From assembly GCA_937896505.1 (NCBI GenBank), contig CALBNP010000001.1:1-45800 (forward strand): 45,800 nt of DNA, in the 5' to 3' direction. The notes under the pieces are model-generated. The model did not search any database. It saw only the letters and a list, made by a program, of their open reading frames with translations, and had not been told where the DNA came from. Shown here one piece after another: positions 16,603 through 24,391 of this stretch. Origin of the DNA: an uncultured Bacteroidales bacterium (GTDB taxonomy: Bacteria; Bacteroidota; Bacteroidia; Bacteroidales; F082). How positions within the stretch are numbered: the first letter of the stretch is position 1; every line of letters starts with the position of its first letter. The position numbers and the translations under genes are program-made.

Positions 16603-16645
16603 ATTTTTGCACGGCAAAAGTAAAAAAAATCTATCTTTGCAAAAA
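16603..16645. promoter_or_regulatory. Overlapping divergent promoters of mtnN and the LOG-kinase gene
   Basis: The minus-strand -7 box TACTTTTG (16622-16615) and the plus-strand -7 box TATCTTTG (16632-16639) are only nine bases apart. Each uses a T-rich TTTTTG on the far side of the other as a plausible -33 box. The two promoters cannot easily be occupied at the same time. Confidence 0.6.
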
Positions 16646-16654
16646 TTTGAATCC

Positions 16655-17803
16655 ATGAAAAAAATATGCATATTTTGCGGCAGCAGCATGGGGTTCGACA
16701 CGATTTACCGACAAGAAGCCGTTAAATTAGGTCAAGAATTGGCCAACCGTCGATGCGAATTGCTCTATGGTGCTGCAAGTGTTGGACTTATGAAAGTCAT
16801 CGCCGATGTGATGCTCGAAAACAAATGCAAGGTGATTGGCACCATAACGCATCATCTCAAGGAGCTTCATGTTGGCGAAGAAGGCATTGATGAGCTGTAT
16901 GTGGTTGACACCATGGCCGAGCGCAAGAAACTTCTTGAAGACAAAGCCGATGGCTTCATTGCCATGCCAGGTGGTTTCGGCACTCTCGACGAACTCTTTG
17001 AAGCATTGGTTCTCAGTCAATTGCGCATTTTCGACAAACCCGTAGGCCTTTTCAACGTAAAGGGCTATTTCGATAAGTTGCTAGAATACATCAACCATGC
17101 CGTTGAGGAAGGTTTCATCCGCAAGGAACACGCCAACAACCTCATCGTCAGCGACAATCCAAAAGAATTGCTCGACCGCATGGAAGAGTTCCAGCCCGTC
17201 ACCGTCGGCAAGTGGATTGACGACATTCACAAAGAAACAGAAAAGCCTCTGACCATCATCGGCATCACAGGCACCCTTGGCGCAGGCAAAGGCACTATCG
17301 TCGATTTCCTTATTAAAGAAAAGGGATTCGTGCATTATTCGGTGCGCGCCTACATCGCCGAAGAAATAACGAGAAGAGGTATGGAAGTGAATCGCGACAC
17401 ACTGACTCTCGTTGCCAATGATTTACGCGCTTCACATTCACCAAGTTACATAACAGACCAACTATTTGAACGTGCCAAGAAAGCTGGCAAAAACGCCGTC
17501 ATCGAAAGTGTCCGAACGCCTGGCGAAATCTACTCGTTACGTCAAAAGGGGAAGTTCTACCTCTTGGCCGTCGATGCCGACCAACATCTGCGCTACGAGC
17601 GCATCCATCTTCGCGGTTCAGAGACCGACCACGTCAGTTTCGAGACCTTCAAGGCCAATGAAGAACGCGAGATGAGCAACACCGACCCAACCAAACAGAA
17701 CCTTGGCATCTGCATCAAGGAGGCCGACTTCGTTTTCGTGAACAACGGGACCATCGAAGAGCTGCACCAACAAGTCGAAAACGTATTAACGAAACTATTA
17801 TAA
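16655..17803 (+). CDS. LOG-family nucleotide hydrolase fused to a P-loop nucleotide kinase
   Basis: This 382-residue protein has two domains. Residues 1 to about 185 form a LOG/TIGR00730 Rossmann fold: MKKICIFCGSSMG, then AERKKLLEDKADGFIAMPGG with FGTLDELFE following. LOG proteins release the base from nucleoside 5'-monophosphates. The usual YGGG near the N-terminus is here YGAAS, so activity is uncertain. From about residue 199 a P-loop kinase begins (ITGTLGAGKGT, about 204-214), with a late Arg-rich RYERIHLRGS lid. It resembles dephospho-CoA and deoxynucleotide monophosphate kinases. The gene is followed three bases later by dCMP deaminase, pointing to nucleotide salvage or sanitation. I start at the ATG at 16655; the frame is open much further upstream, antisense to mtnN. 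A -7 box lies 15 bases before it. Confidence 0.85.
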   Translation: MKKICIFCGSSMGFDTIYRQEAVKLGQELANRRCELLYGAASVGLMKVIADVMLENKCKVIGTITHHLKELHVGEEGIDELYVVDTMAERKKLLEDKADGFIAMPGGFGTLDELFEALVLSQLRIFDKPVGLFNVKGYFDKLLEYINHAVEEGFIRKEHANNLIVSDNPKELLDRMEEFQPVTVGKWIDDIHKETEKPLTIIGITGTLGAGKGTIVDFLIKEKGFVHYSVRAYIAEEITRRGMEVNRDTLTLVANDLRASHSPSYITDQLFERAKKAGKNAVIESVRTPGEIYSLRQKGKFYLLAVDADQHLRYERIHLRGSETDHVSFETFKANEEREMSNTDPTKQNLGICIKEADFVFVNNGTIEELHQQVENVLTKLL

Positions 17804-17806
17804 CCT

Positions 17807-18301
17807 ATGGATAACGAATTCATCCGTCCATCGTGGGACGAATATTTCCTGAAATTGGCCGACACCGTTTCGGAACGCGCCACTTGCAACCGTGGCCGTA
17901 GTGGTTGCGTCATCGTGAAAGAAAAGCAGATATTAGTGACCGGATACGTCGGTTCGCCAACGGGTCTTCCCCACTGCGACGATGTGGGGCATCTTTTCCG
18001 CAAGACCATTCACGAAGACGGCACGATTACCCAACATTGCGTACGCACCGTCCATGCCGAGCAGAATGCCATTTGCCAAGCTGCACGTCGCGGCATCGCA
18101 TTGGATGGCAGCACTTTATATTGCAGGATGACGCCTTGCCGCACTTGCGCCATGCTCATCATCAACTGCGGCATCGTGCGTGTGGTTTGCGAACGCAAAT
18201 ACCACGATGGTGCCGAAACGGAAGAGATGTTCCGCCAAGTCGGCATCGAGTTGGTCTATAAATACGACGAAGTGCAACAATACGAAGGCCAAAAAGGATA
18301 A
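17807..18301 (+). CDS. Deoxycytidylate (dCMP) deaminase
   Basis: This zinc enzyme of the cytidine/deoxycytidylate deaminase family converts dCMP to dUMP, the precursor of dTMP. The 164 residues contain the zinc and proton-shuttle motif TVHAEQNAI and the paired Cys motif MTPCRTCAML. NRGRSGCVIV and the segment TGYVGSPTGLPHCDD are typical of dCMP deaminases and ComEB. The gene starts three bases after the LOG-kinase gene, so the two are almost certainly co-transcribed. The following rbfA gene has its own -7 box. The substrate (dCMP rather than another cytidine nucleotide) is inferred from the family. Confidence 0.9.
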   Translation: MDNEFIRPSWDEYFLKLADTVSERATCNRGRSGCVIVKEKQILVTGYVGSPTGLPHCDDVGHLFRKTIHEDGTITQHCVRTVHAEQNAICQAARRGIALDGSTLYCRMTPCRTCAMLIINCGIVRVVCERKYHDGAETEEMFRQVGIELVYKYDEVQQYEGQKG

Positions 18302-18307
18302 AATGCG

Positions 18308-18315
18308 TATTTTTG
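18308..18315 (+). promoter_or_regulatory. -7 box of rbfA
   Basis: TATTTTTG fits the consensus and lies 26 bases before the rbfA ATG. It would allow rbfA and the permease gene to be expressed separately from the nucleotide genes. Confidence 0.5.
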
Positions 18316-18341
18316 CACAATATTAACATAGAAATCCCTAT

Positions 18342-18680
18342 ATGGACAGCAAAAGATTAGAAAAAGTAAACAAACTGATAATTAAAGAATTAGGCGAGAT
18401 ATTCCAAACAGAATTGCGTCCCGCAGTGCCATCGCTGATGATTACCGTGACCCATGTCAACGTCACCTCCGACCTTTCATACGCGAAGGTCTATCTCAGC
18501 ATCTTCGGTGTTGACGACAAGAAAAAAGTGGTTGAAGAAGTCGGGCAAAACTCCAAAGCCATCCGCGGACTGCTTGGCAACCGCATCCGTCACCAAATCC
18601 GTGTCATCCCCGAACTCCGTTTCTACGAAGACGACTCGCTCGATTACATTGAAAACATCGATAATCTGCTGCATCAGTGA
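18342..18680 (+). CDS. rbfA: Ribosome-binding factor A
   Basis: RbfA is a small KH-fold protein that binds the 30S subunit late in assembly and helps mature the 5' end of 16S rRNA. The 112 residues start DSKRLEKVNKLIIKELGEIF. They continue with LMITVTHVNVTSDLSYAKVY and end with IRVIPELRFYEDDSLDY and a short helix, all at family-typical spacing. Its stop codon overlaps the GTG start of the next gene by three bases, implying translational coupling to the LolC/E-like permease. Confidence 0.94.
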   Translation: MDSKRLEKVNKLIIKELGEIFQTELRPAVPSLMITVTHVNVTSDLSYAKVYLSIFGVDDKKKVVEEVGQNSKAIRGLLGNRIRHQIRVIPELRFYEDDSLDYIENIDNLLHQ

Positions 18681-19912
18681 ATGTTCCGCTTTTCATAGCG
18701 AACCGTTATCTCCACGCGAAAAAGAGCCACAACCTCATTAACATCATCACCTGGATTTCAATCATAGGCATTAGTGTTGGCTCTTTTGCGCTCATCGTGG
18801 TCATGTCGGCTTTCAATGGATTGGAAAACGTGATTTCGTCCATGAACAGCCAACTCACCCCCGACTTACAGATTGCATCAACGAAAGGCAAAACCGTCAA
18901 TCTTGCCACTTTTCCTGCCGAACAAGTTCAATCAATCAAAGGCGTTGAATATCTATCTCCCGCTATCACTGAAGATGCGCTTTTCAGGGCCAACGACAAG
19001 CAACACATAGGTCAAGTGAAAGGATTAGGCAACATTTACGGACAGATTCCACGCGTCAACGGCACTATTCAAAGCGAAGATGGGTTGATACTTTCCGATG
19101 CCGACTACGACTATGCCGTTCCAGGTTCAGGCGTAGCTTGGCACTTGGGAATCAACGCTTTCAACCCTTATTCCGTAGTGAGAATCTATGTTCCAAAACG
19201 CGGCAACGCCACCACCATGAGCCTTGAAAACAGTTTCAATACAGGCGTTCTGAGCATTCAAAGCACTTTCACCACCTATCAGGAAATGGACGAGACCACA
19301 GTATTGGTTCCGTACGAATGGCTTTCAGAATTGCTTGAATATGAAGGCAAAGCAAGCACAATAGATCTCTTTCTTTCGCCTTCAGCCGATGTCAAGAAGG
19401 TGAAAAAGGAAATAAAAAACATTGTAGGCAGCGAGTTTACCGTTAAAGACCAACAAGAACAGCAGGAAACGCTTTACAAAATCATGCGTTCCGAGAAATG
19501 GGCGGTTTATGTCATCCTCACCTTCATCCTCATCCTCGCCACTTTCAATGTAGTCGGTTCGCTCTCCATGCTGATTATCGACAAGCGGAAAGACACAGAA
19601 ATACTGAAAGCCATGGGAGCCAACCGAAAGTTCATCCACCAGCTTTTCATCGACGAAGGCTTGCTGATTTCAGTGGCAGGAGGCATCATCGGGCTTCTGC
19701 TTGGCTCAGTGCTCATCTTGCTACAGCAGAAATTCGGTTTCATTAAGTTTGGCAATGGCGGCAGCTATATCGTTGATGCCTACCCCGTCCTATTGAAAAT
19801 AAAAGACATAGTCTTGATTTTGTTCACCATCGTCATCGTGGGCGGCACATCAACCTTGCTGACAGTGCGTCACGCCATGAAAAAGGAAGGTTTTTCGCTG
19901 AAGGCAAAATGA
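18677..19912 (+). CDS. LolC/LolE-type ABC transporter permease
   Basis: This inner-membrane permease of the FtsX/MacB superfamily is most like LolC/E, which extract lipoproteins for transport to the outer membrane. The 411 residues start MNVPLFIANRYLHAKKSHN, the usual Lol N-terminus, from a GTG at 18677 that overlaps the rbfA stop. One membrane segment lies at about 20-45, then a periplasmic domain of about 220 residues, then three segments at roughly 275-300, 325-350 and 375-395. The loop DKRKDTEILKAMGANRKFIH, between segments two and three, is the coupling motif that contacts the ATPase. No LolD ATPase gene is adjacent, so it would be encoded elsewhere. A bidirectional terminator follows. 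Confidence 0.9.
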   Translation: MNVPLFIANRYLHAKKSHNLINIITWISIIGISVGSFALIVVMSAFNGLENVISSMNSQLTPDLQIASTKGKTVNLATFPAEQVQSIKGVEYLSPAITEDALFRANDKQHIGQVKGLGNIYGQIPRVNGTIQSEDGLILSDADYDYAVPGSGVAWHLGINAFNPYSVVRIYVPKRGNATTMSLENSFNTGVLSIQSTFTTYQEMDETTVLVPYEWLSELLEYEGKASTIDLFLSPSADVKKVKKEIKNIVGSEFTVKDQQEQQETLYKIMRSEKWAVYVILTFILILATFNVVGSLSMLIIDKRKDTEILKAMGANRKFIHQLFIDEGLLISVAGGIIGLLLGSVLILLQQKFGFIKFGNGGSYIVDAYPVLLKIKDIVLILFTIVIVGGTSTLLTVRHAMKKEGFSLKAK

Positions 19913-19913
19913 T

Positions 19914-19941
19914 AAAAAAACGGAGTTGTACTCCGTTTTTT
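19914..19941. terminator. Bidirectional rho-independent terminator
   Basis: ACGGAGT and ACTCCGT form a 7-bp stem around a TGT loop, with a run of A before and a run of T after. It can end both the permease transcript and the DUF262-HNH transcript coming from the other side. Confidence 0.88.
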
Positions 19942-19976
19942 ATTGAAATTTATGGAATAGAAGTCTGTTTTTTTCA

Positions 19977-21146
19977 TTATTTGTTGCCCTTGCTGCGGTT
20001 GTGGGTCTGACAAAGCATTTCGCAGTTGCTTATGTCGGTTGCTCCGCCTTTGCTCCACGCTGTTACATGGTCGGCATCCATTTCGCTGTATTTCCAGATT
20101 TTTGTTCGGTTGGCGTTGCTGACACATGCACACAACGGACAGTTTGAAATGCCTTTTTCCTCGGCTTCTTTCTTTTGCTGCGCATATTTGGCTTTCTTTA
20201 CCGATTCCTCAAAAACACGAATCTCCAGCAAACGCTTATCTTGCTCGCCGCCAAGAACATACTCAAACACACCGCTGCGTTTCTTTACAAATTCATCGGC
20301 ATAGAGGGCACGAACACGGCTTTGGACTTCATCGGGATTGTAGGCCCTTGTGTGATAGGTTTCGTACAAACGTCCCCATTCCAAGCCGCGCATTTCGTTT
20401 TCCACATCGTTAAACACGCTGCTAATCCAATCGATTACGCTGGTAAAGTATGCCTTTAGTTCGTTTATGTTCGTATCGTGACGGTGCTCGCTCATATAGT
20501 TGTCGATGGTTTTGCCTTGTGCCGCCGACACCCAATCCAAAGCGCACTCCAATATCTCTTGCCTGATGGTTGTGCCTTTAATGTAAGCGCTCCATTTCTG
20601 CACATTGGCGTTTTGGCTGTTGCTGAATTCGGCCTTGGCAAGCGTGACAAATTCTCCGCTGAATATGGCATTGCACAATTCCTGCTGGTTGAGCGGAACG
20701 CCTGCAATGTTGATGGTCTTGAACCAGTCTTTTATCTCCTTTTCCTCGCCTTGGCAAATGTAGATGGTAAGCGGAGTTTGCAGTATCTTTTCCTGTTGGT
20801 CTTTTGCTAAACCGCTGAAATACTGCTCCATGCCGTCAATCTTAATGGCGAACTTGCCCGTAACGTAACGTCCAAATGAGGTTATGCGCTGCTGGCCGTC
20901 AAGAACTTCGTATTTGCCTTCGGCTGGCTCGTTGAAATAGATAAGCCCCAACGGATAGCCGGCAAGTATCGATTCTATCACGGCCACATCGCGCTTGCCG
21001 TCGGCGTAAATGTAGTTGCGTTGGTATTCGGGCTGAATGGTTAGCGAGCCTGAAAGCCCGAACAGTCCCTTGCCCTCCAATTCGTTATATACAAAGCCTT
21101 TGCAAATGTCGGCTATTGTAATGTCGGTTCTTAGTGTTGTTTTCAT
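19977..21146 (-). CDS. DUF262-HNH nuclease
   Basis: This 389-residue protein joins a DUF262 (ParB-like, GmrS-type) domain to a C-terminal HNH nuclease. The DUF262 core has PEYQRNYIY (about residues 39-47) and VLDGQQRITSFG (about 81-92), the nucleotide-binding/NTPase signature. The HNH part has CPLC (about 336-339) and MDADHVTAWSKGG with a following CEMLCQTHNRSKGNK, so its zinc ligands and catalytic His are intact. Such proteins act as restriction nucleases, either against modified DNA (GmrSD, Brig1-like) or as partners of a methylase. The gene starts three bases after an EcoRI-family methylase gene, so the second option is favoured. The target sequence is unknown. Confidence 0.88.
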   Translation of the reverse strand: MKTTLRTDITIADICKGFVYNELEGKGLFGLSGSLTIQPEYQRNYIYADGKRDVAVIESILAGYPLGLIYFNEPAEGKYEVLDGQQRITSFGRYVTGKFAIKIDGMEQYFSGLAKDQQEKILQTPLTIYICQGEEKEIKDWFKTINIAGVPLNQQELCNAIFSGEFVTLAKAEFSNSQNANVQKWSAYIKGTTIRQEILECALDWVSAAQGKTIDNYMSEHRHDTNINELKAYFTSVIDWISSVFNDVENEMRGLEWGRLYETYHTRAYNPDEVQSRVRALYADEFVKKRSGVFEYVLGGEQDKRLLEIRVFEESVKKAKYAQQKKEAEEKGISNCPLCACVSNANRTKIWKYSEMDADHVTAWSKGGATDISNCEMLCQTHNRSKGNK

Positions 21147-21149
21147 GTT

Positions 21150-22232
21150 TTATTGTTTTTTGCGGATTAATATGCGTCGATATGGTAATTCTATAATTCC
21201 TTCTTTTGTTATATAATACAAATCTCCATCTCGTAATCCCTTATTAATCTGTTTCAATTTTCTGTCATATGGTTTCAGCCCAAGTTTGACACCCGCGTCT
21301 CCGTGAGGATGTCCAATTATTTCAAATTGCTCTGGACAATATTTATCCATAAAACTAATTGGGACTCCCATAATTCCTGTATAATCTGAAGGTATAGCGT
21401 CAACATAGGGAACGTCTATTGCATCAAAATTATCATAATGCATATATCCTTTTCCTTTAATTTCTTTGTGCTTACTAAACTTTATATTGTCTGCCTGCGT
21501 CATAAGCGAAAGTGGTTGGTGGCGGCGTCCGTGGTCAATATTTGTAAACCAGCAGGTGTTTCCCATTTTTTGTTTTTCTCCATTTGGTGTGCAGTATTCT
21601 TTTGCTCCAAATTCCTTACCCAACCAAATTTGGTTTCCTTTTAGTAAAGGGAAAATTTCTTTCATACTAATGGCATTCATATTGCCAATAATCACAAACT
21701 GCTTGTCGGCCTCAACAATCCAAGCCAAAAACTCACGGAACAACGAAAATGGCGGATTGGTAACAATAATGTCAGCCTCATTGCGCAAGGCCTTGACTTC
21801 GTTGCTGCGGAAGTCGCCATCGCCTTCAAGGTATTGCCATTCAAGGTCGTTTATGTCTATGCGTCCGCTGTTGTTCGTATCGTGGTCGAGCACGAATATT
21901 TTGCCGTTTTTGCGCGTCTTGTTCTCGTCAAAGTTCGGACTTTGTTCTTCGAACAGCGTCAGTTGATAGCCTTCTTTATACTGCTTGCTTTCTACCGCAT
22001 AGCTGGTGCTGATAAGTTTTTTAAGTCCAAGTGTTTCAAAGTTTTGAGCAAAATATTTGGTAAAGTTGCTCCATTCGGGGTCGTCGCAAGGCAAAAGCAC
22101 CGTCTTGCCACGGAACACATCGGGATTGTATTCAATGTATGCGTTTATTTCCTTTTCTATGTCGGCGTATTGTGTGTAGAACTCATCGTTTTTTGCCGAT
22201 TTTGCTGCGCCGAGATTGCTGTTTCCTGCCAT
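21150..22232 (-). CDS. Adenine-specific DNA methyltransferase, EcoRI family
   Basis: This enzyme transfers a methyl group from S-adenosylmethionine to adenine N6 in DNA. From the ATG at 22232 the protein has 360 residues and begins MAGNSNLGAAKSAKNDEFYT, a start typical of the family. The catalytic motif is TNPPF (residues 158-162), and LLPCDDPEWSNF (about 46-57) stands in place of the classical glycine-rich motif, as in EcoRI methylase. The frame is open upstream to 22343 but runs through inverted repeats, so that extension is rejected. The 3' half looks more A/T-rich than neighbouring genes, which suits acquisition by transfer. It is the central gene of a three-gene cassette. It presumably protects host sites from the DUF262-HNH nuclease. 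Confidence 0.9.
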   Translation of the reverse strand: MAGNSNLGAAKSAKNDEFYTQYADIEKEINAYIEYNPDVFRGKTVLLPCDDPEWSNFTKYFAQNFETLGLKKLISTSYAVESKQYKEGYQLTLFEEQSPNFDENKTRKNGKIFVLDHDTNNSGRIDINDLEWQYLEGDGDFRSNEVKALRNEADIIVTNPPFSLFREFLAWIVEADKQFVIIGNMNAISMKEIFPLLKGNQIWLGKEFGAKEYCTPNGEKQKMGNTCWFTNIDHGRRHQPLSLMTQADNIKFSKHKEIKGKGYMHYDNFDAIDVPYVDAIPSDYTGIMGVPISFMDKYCPEQFEIIGHPHGDAGVKLGLKPYDRKLKQINKGLRDGDLYYITKEGIIELPYRRILIRKKQ

Positions 22233-22233
22233 A

Positions 22234-22472
22234 GTGATTGATAGTTTTGCGGCTATCAAATCACGCAAACGTGCAAAAGAAAGGCGTGAGCCTCTTGCAC
22301 GTTCACCAAGGCAGCCCAGGAATGGAACCTTTGACCATTTCAAGAAAACTCACGCCGAAGCGCGAGCATCTCTATCATCAAATGGTCAAGGCCAATTCCA
22401 CGGAGAATTGCCTCAAATCGTTTCTGTTTGTTCTATTCCAAATAAGTTTCCTGGGCTTTTCGGGTGAACGTG
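22234..22472 (-). promoter_or_regulatory. Candidate structured leader with competing hairpins before the methylase gene
   Basis: The gap between the DUF1016 stop and the methylase ATG holds several inverted repeats. (1) Outer arms 22448-22472 and 22298-22322 pair over 10 and 9 bases around a 6-base internal loop. (2) 22380-22389 pairs perfectly with 22331-22340. (3) 22349-22355 and 22360-22366 form a 7-bp stem capped, on the minus-strand RNA, by a UUCG tetraloop. (4) 22268-22276 pairs perfectly with 22295-22303 and contains an inner AGGC/GCCT stem. (5) 22234-22244 pairs with 22253-22264 with one bulge, ending one base before the ATG. Stems 1 and 4 share bases 22298-22303 and cannot form together, a layout seen in attenuators and riboswitches. 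A mobile palindromic element is the alternative. Confidence 0.5.
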
Positions 22473-22504
22473 AAACGATAGCGAATGCTTTGTTTTACAA
22501 TATT

Positions 22505-23563
22505 TTAATTATTTGTTTCTGTTCTTTTTGTCGTTTCGTTTTGTAGGTTAAACAATTCTTTTTGGGTTTCTATTTCTCTTCGAAGTTCTTCTTCCGAAGG
22601 TAGGTAAAGTTTGTATTTTGAAGCGAATAATTGCTCATTCCCTTTTAGAATCGAGTATTTGGCAATATCCGAATCAGTTTCGCTGCACAGCACAATGCCG
22701 ATTGTCGGGTTGTCGCCTTCTGTACGTTTCAGGTCATCATACATTCTCACATACATGTCCATTTGCCCGACATCTTGATGCGTGATTTTTCCTATCTTCA
22801 AGTCTATGAGCACATAACATTTAAGCACGACATTATAGAACACAAGATCAATGAAGTAATCGTTGTTTGCGGTTCGAATCAGTTCCTGGCGACCCATGAA
22901 AGCGAAGCCACGGCCTAATTCCATGATGAATTCCTGCAAGTGTGCTATAACGGCACTTTCAAGTTCGGTTTCACTATAACTGTCGTCTTTTTTAAAACCA
23001 AGAAATTCCGCTACTATAGGATTTTTCAAAAGTTCCAGTTTGTTGGGAACGGCATCTTCTTTTGCGGTTTCAAGCAATTGTGGTTGCTTGAAATGACGTT
23101 CAAAATATTGGGTTGATATGTTACGGTCAAGTGTGCGTACACTCCACATTTCTTGCGAGGCAGTAAGCATGTACCAACGAGCTGCGGTTATATTTTCTAC
23201 ACGTAGAATTGTGCGTATATGCGACCATGTCAAATTGTGCACACGCGTGTGCACAATTTCCAAGTTATTGAAAGTTAAGTAAAAAGCCCTAAAATACTGA
23301 AGATTCCTTTTGCTGAATCCTTTCCCGAAAGTTCGCGTCAGTTCTTCGGAAAGTTGTGCGATGAGCTGTGTACCGTAATCAGCGCGTTCCTTACCCTTTT
23401 GTTCTTGCAAGACAATTCTTTCGCCTATCTTCCAATAGGTTTCAATCATCACTTGGCTTACGGAAGCGTAGGCTTGCTGACGTCCTTGCTCAACAATGTT
23501 TTTCACTTCTGTGAGAAACGTGTCGTCAAACGTGACTTTTCTTATGTCGTTATTTCCGTTCAT
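22505..23563 (-). CDS. DUF1016 (YhcG-type) PD-(D/E)XK nuclease
   Basis: The 352-residue protein has an N-terminal DNA-binding DUF1016 domain (VMIETYWKIGERIVLQEQKG, then FGKGFSKRNLQYFRAFY and LTWSHIRTILRVE). It also has a C-terminal PD-(D/E)XK nuclease fold (ELGRGFAFMGRQ, YFIDLVFYN, YVLIDLKIGK). The Asp and Asp-Leu-Lys positions expected for metal binding are intact. Family members are often found beside type I or type II restriction genes, but their role is not settled. I start at the ATG at 23563; an alternative start at 23614 would include the promoter box. The gene carries a perfect 28-bp palindrome at 23232-23259, in the codons before LTWSH. It heads the cassette, followed by the structured leader and the methylase. 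Confidence 0.88.
   Translation of the reverse strand: MNGNNDIRKVTFDDTFLTEVKNIVEQGRQQAYASVSQVMIETYWKIGERIVLQEQKGKERADYGTQLIAQLSEELTRTFGKGFSKRNLQYFRAFYLTFNNLEIVHTRVHNLTWSHIRTILRVENITAARWYMLTASQEMWSVRTLDRNISTQYFERHFKQPQLLETAKEDAVPNKLELLKNPIVAEFLGFKKDDSYSETELESAVIAHLQEFIMELGRGFAFMGRQELIRTANNDYFIDLVFYNVVLKCYVLIDLKIGKITHQDVGQMDMYVRMYDDLKRTEGDNPTIGIVLCSETDSDIAKYSILKGNEQLFASKYKLYLPSEEELRREIETQKELFNLQNETTKRTETNN
23232..23259. repeat. Perfect 28-bp palindrome inside the DUF1016 gene
   Basis: The half-site AAATTGTGCACACG is followed directly by its exact reverse complement. It is read in frame on the minus strand as EIVHTRVHNL. A 28-bp perfect palindrome in coding sequence is unlikely by chance and could be an operator, a nuclease or methylase target, or a remnant insertion. 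Confidence 0.95.
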
Positions 23564-23582
23564 CAACAGAAAAAAATGTGTG

Positions 23583-24368
23583 TTATTTTTGTGCAAAATT
23601 ACTATTTTCCCCAATCAGATTCGTCAAATCAATGAATTCTTTCACCGAAAGCTGTTCGGGGCGTTTGTTGAAGACTTCGTTTTCGATGATTTCAGGACTT
23701 AGCAGCGAGCGGAGCGAGTTGCGCATGGTCTTGCGTCGCTGGTTGAAGGCTTGCTTCACAATGGTCACGAAAAGTTTTTCGTCGCAGCCCAAGTCGGTGG
23801 TGGCGTTGCGCCTCATCTTAATGACTGCCGATTTCACCTTCGGCGGCGGATTGAACACGTTTTCGTGAACGGTAAACAGATAGTCGATGTCGTACCAAGC
23901 CTGCATCAGCACGCTCAAAATGCCGTAGGTCTTGCTGCCTTCCTTGGCGGCCATGCGCTCGGCCATTTCCTTCTGTACCATCCCGACGACTTCAACGACC
24001 AATTCCTTGTGTTTCAGCACCTGAAAGAAAATCTGACTGCTGATGTTGTAAGGAAAATTGCCAATGATAGCCATGTTTTGCTTTCCATACTGGTTGAGGT
24101 CAGCACGCAAGAAATCACCATGAATGAGGTGGTCGCCAAGCATCGGAAAATGCACTTTCAGGTAGTCGATGGATTCGGTGTCAATCTCAATCACATAGAA
24201 CTTATCCATGATGTCATTCACCATATATTGTGTCAAGACACCCGTTCCCGCTCCTACCTCAATGACAGTTTCCACATCGGACGAAAGCTGATCGACAATG
24301 CGTTTGGCAATGCTTTGGTCGGTCAAAAAATGCTGACCTAGGCTTTTCTTGGGTCTTACTTCGTTCAT
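23583..24368 (-). CDS. rsmA: 16S rRNA dimethyladenosine transferase RsmA (KsgA)
   Basis: RsmA dimethylates two adjacent adenines near the 3' end of 16S rRNA late in 30S assembly. The 261 residues begin RPKKSLGQHFLTDQSIAKRI. They carry the S-adenosylmethionine loop IEVGAGTGVLTQ and the catalytic motif GNFPYNISS. The C-terminal KSAVIKMRR and QAFNQRRKTMRNSL segments are typical. The gene follows the TPR gene by 44 bases that contain a palindromic repeat. The promoter of the downstream DUF1016 cassette lies inside its last codons. Confidence 0.95.
   Translation of the reverse strand: MNEVRPKKSLGQHFLTDQSIAKRIVDQLSSDVETVIEVGAGTGVLTQYMVNDIMDKFYVIEIDTESIDYLKVHFPMLGDHLIHGDFLRADLNQYGKQNMAIIGNFPYNISSQIFFQVLKHKELVVEVVGMVQKEMAERMAAKEGSKTYGILSVLMQAWYDIDYLFTVHENVFNPPPKVKSAVIKMRRNATTDLGCDEKLFVTIVKQAFNQRRKTMRNSLRSLLSPEIIENEVFNKRPEQLSVKEFIDLTNLIGENSNFAQK
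23594..23601 (-). promoter_or_regulatory. -7 box of the nuclease/methylase cassette
   Basis: The minus strand reads TAATTTTG, 30 bases before the DUF1016 ATG and inside the rsmA 3' end. It suggests the cassette has its own promoter in addition to any read-through. Confidence 0.55.
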
Positions 24369-24391
24369 TATATTTCCTTTTTTGGCATCAG

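Noticed and set aside
22234..22472. An integron attC site or a group II intron domain V
   Set aside because: The stems lack the attC core pairing and the domain V triad; no integrase or reverse transcriptase is nearby.
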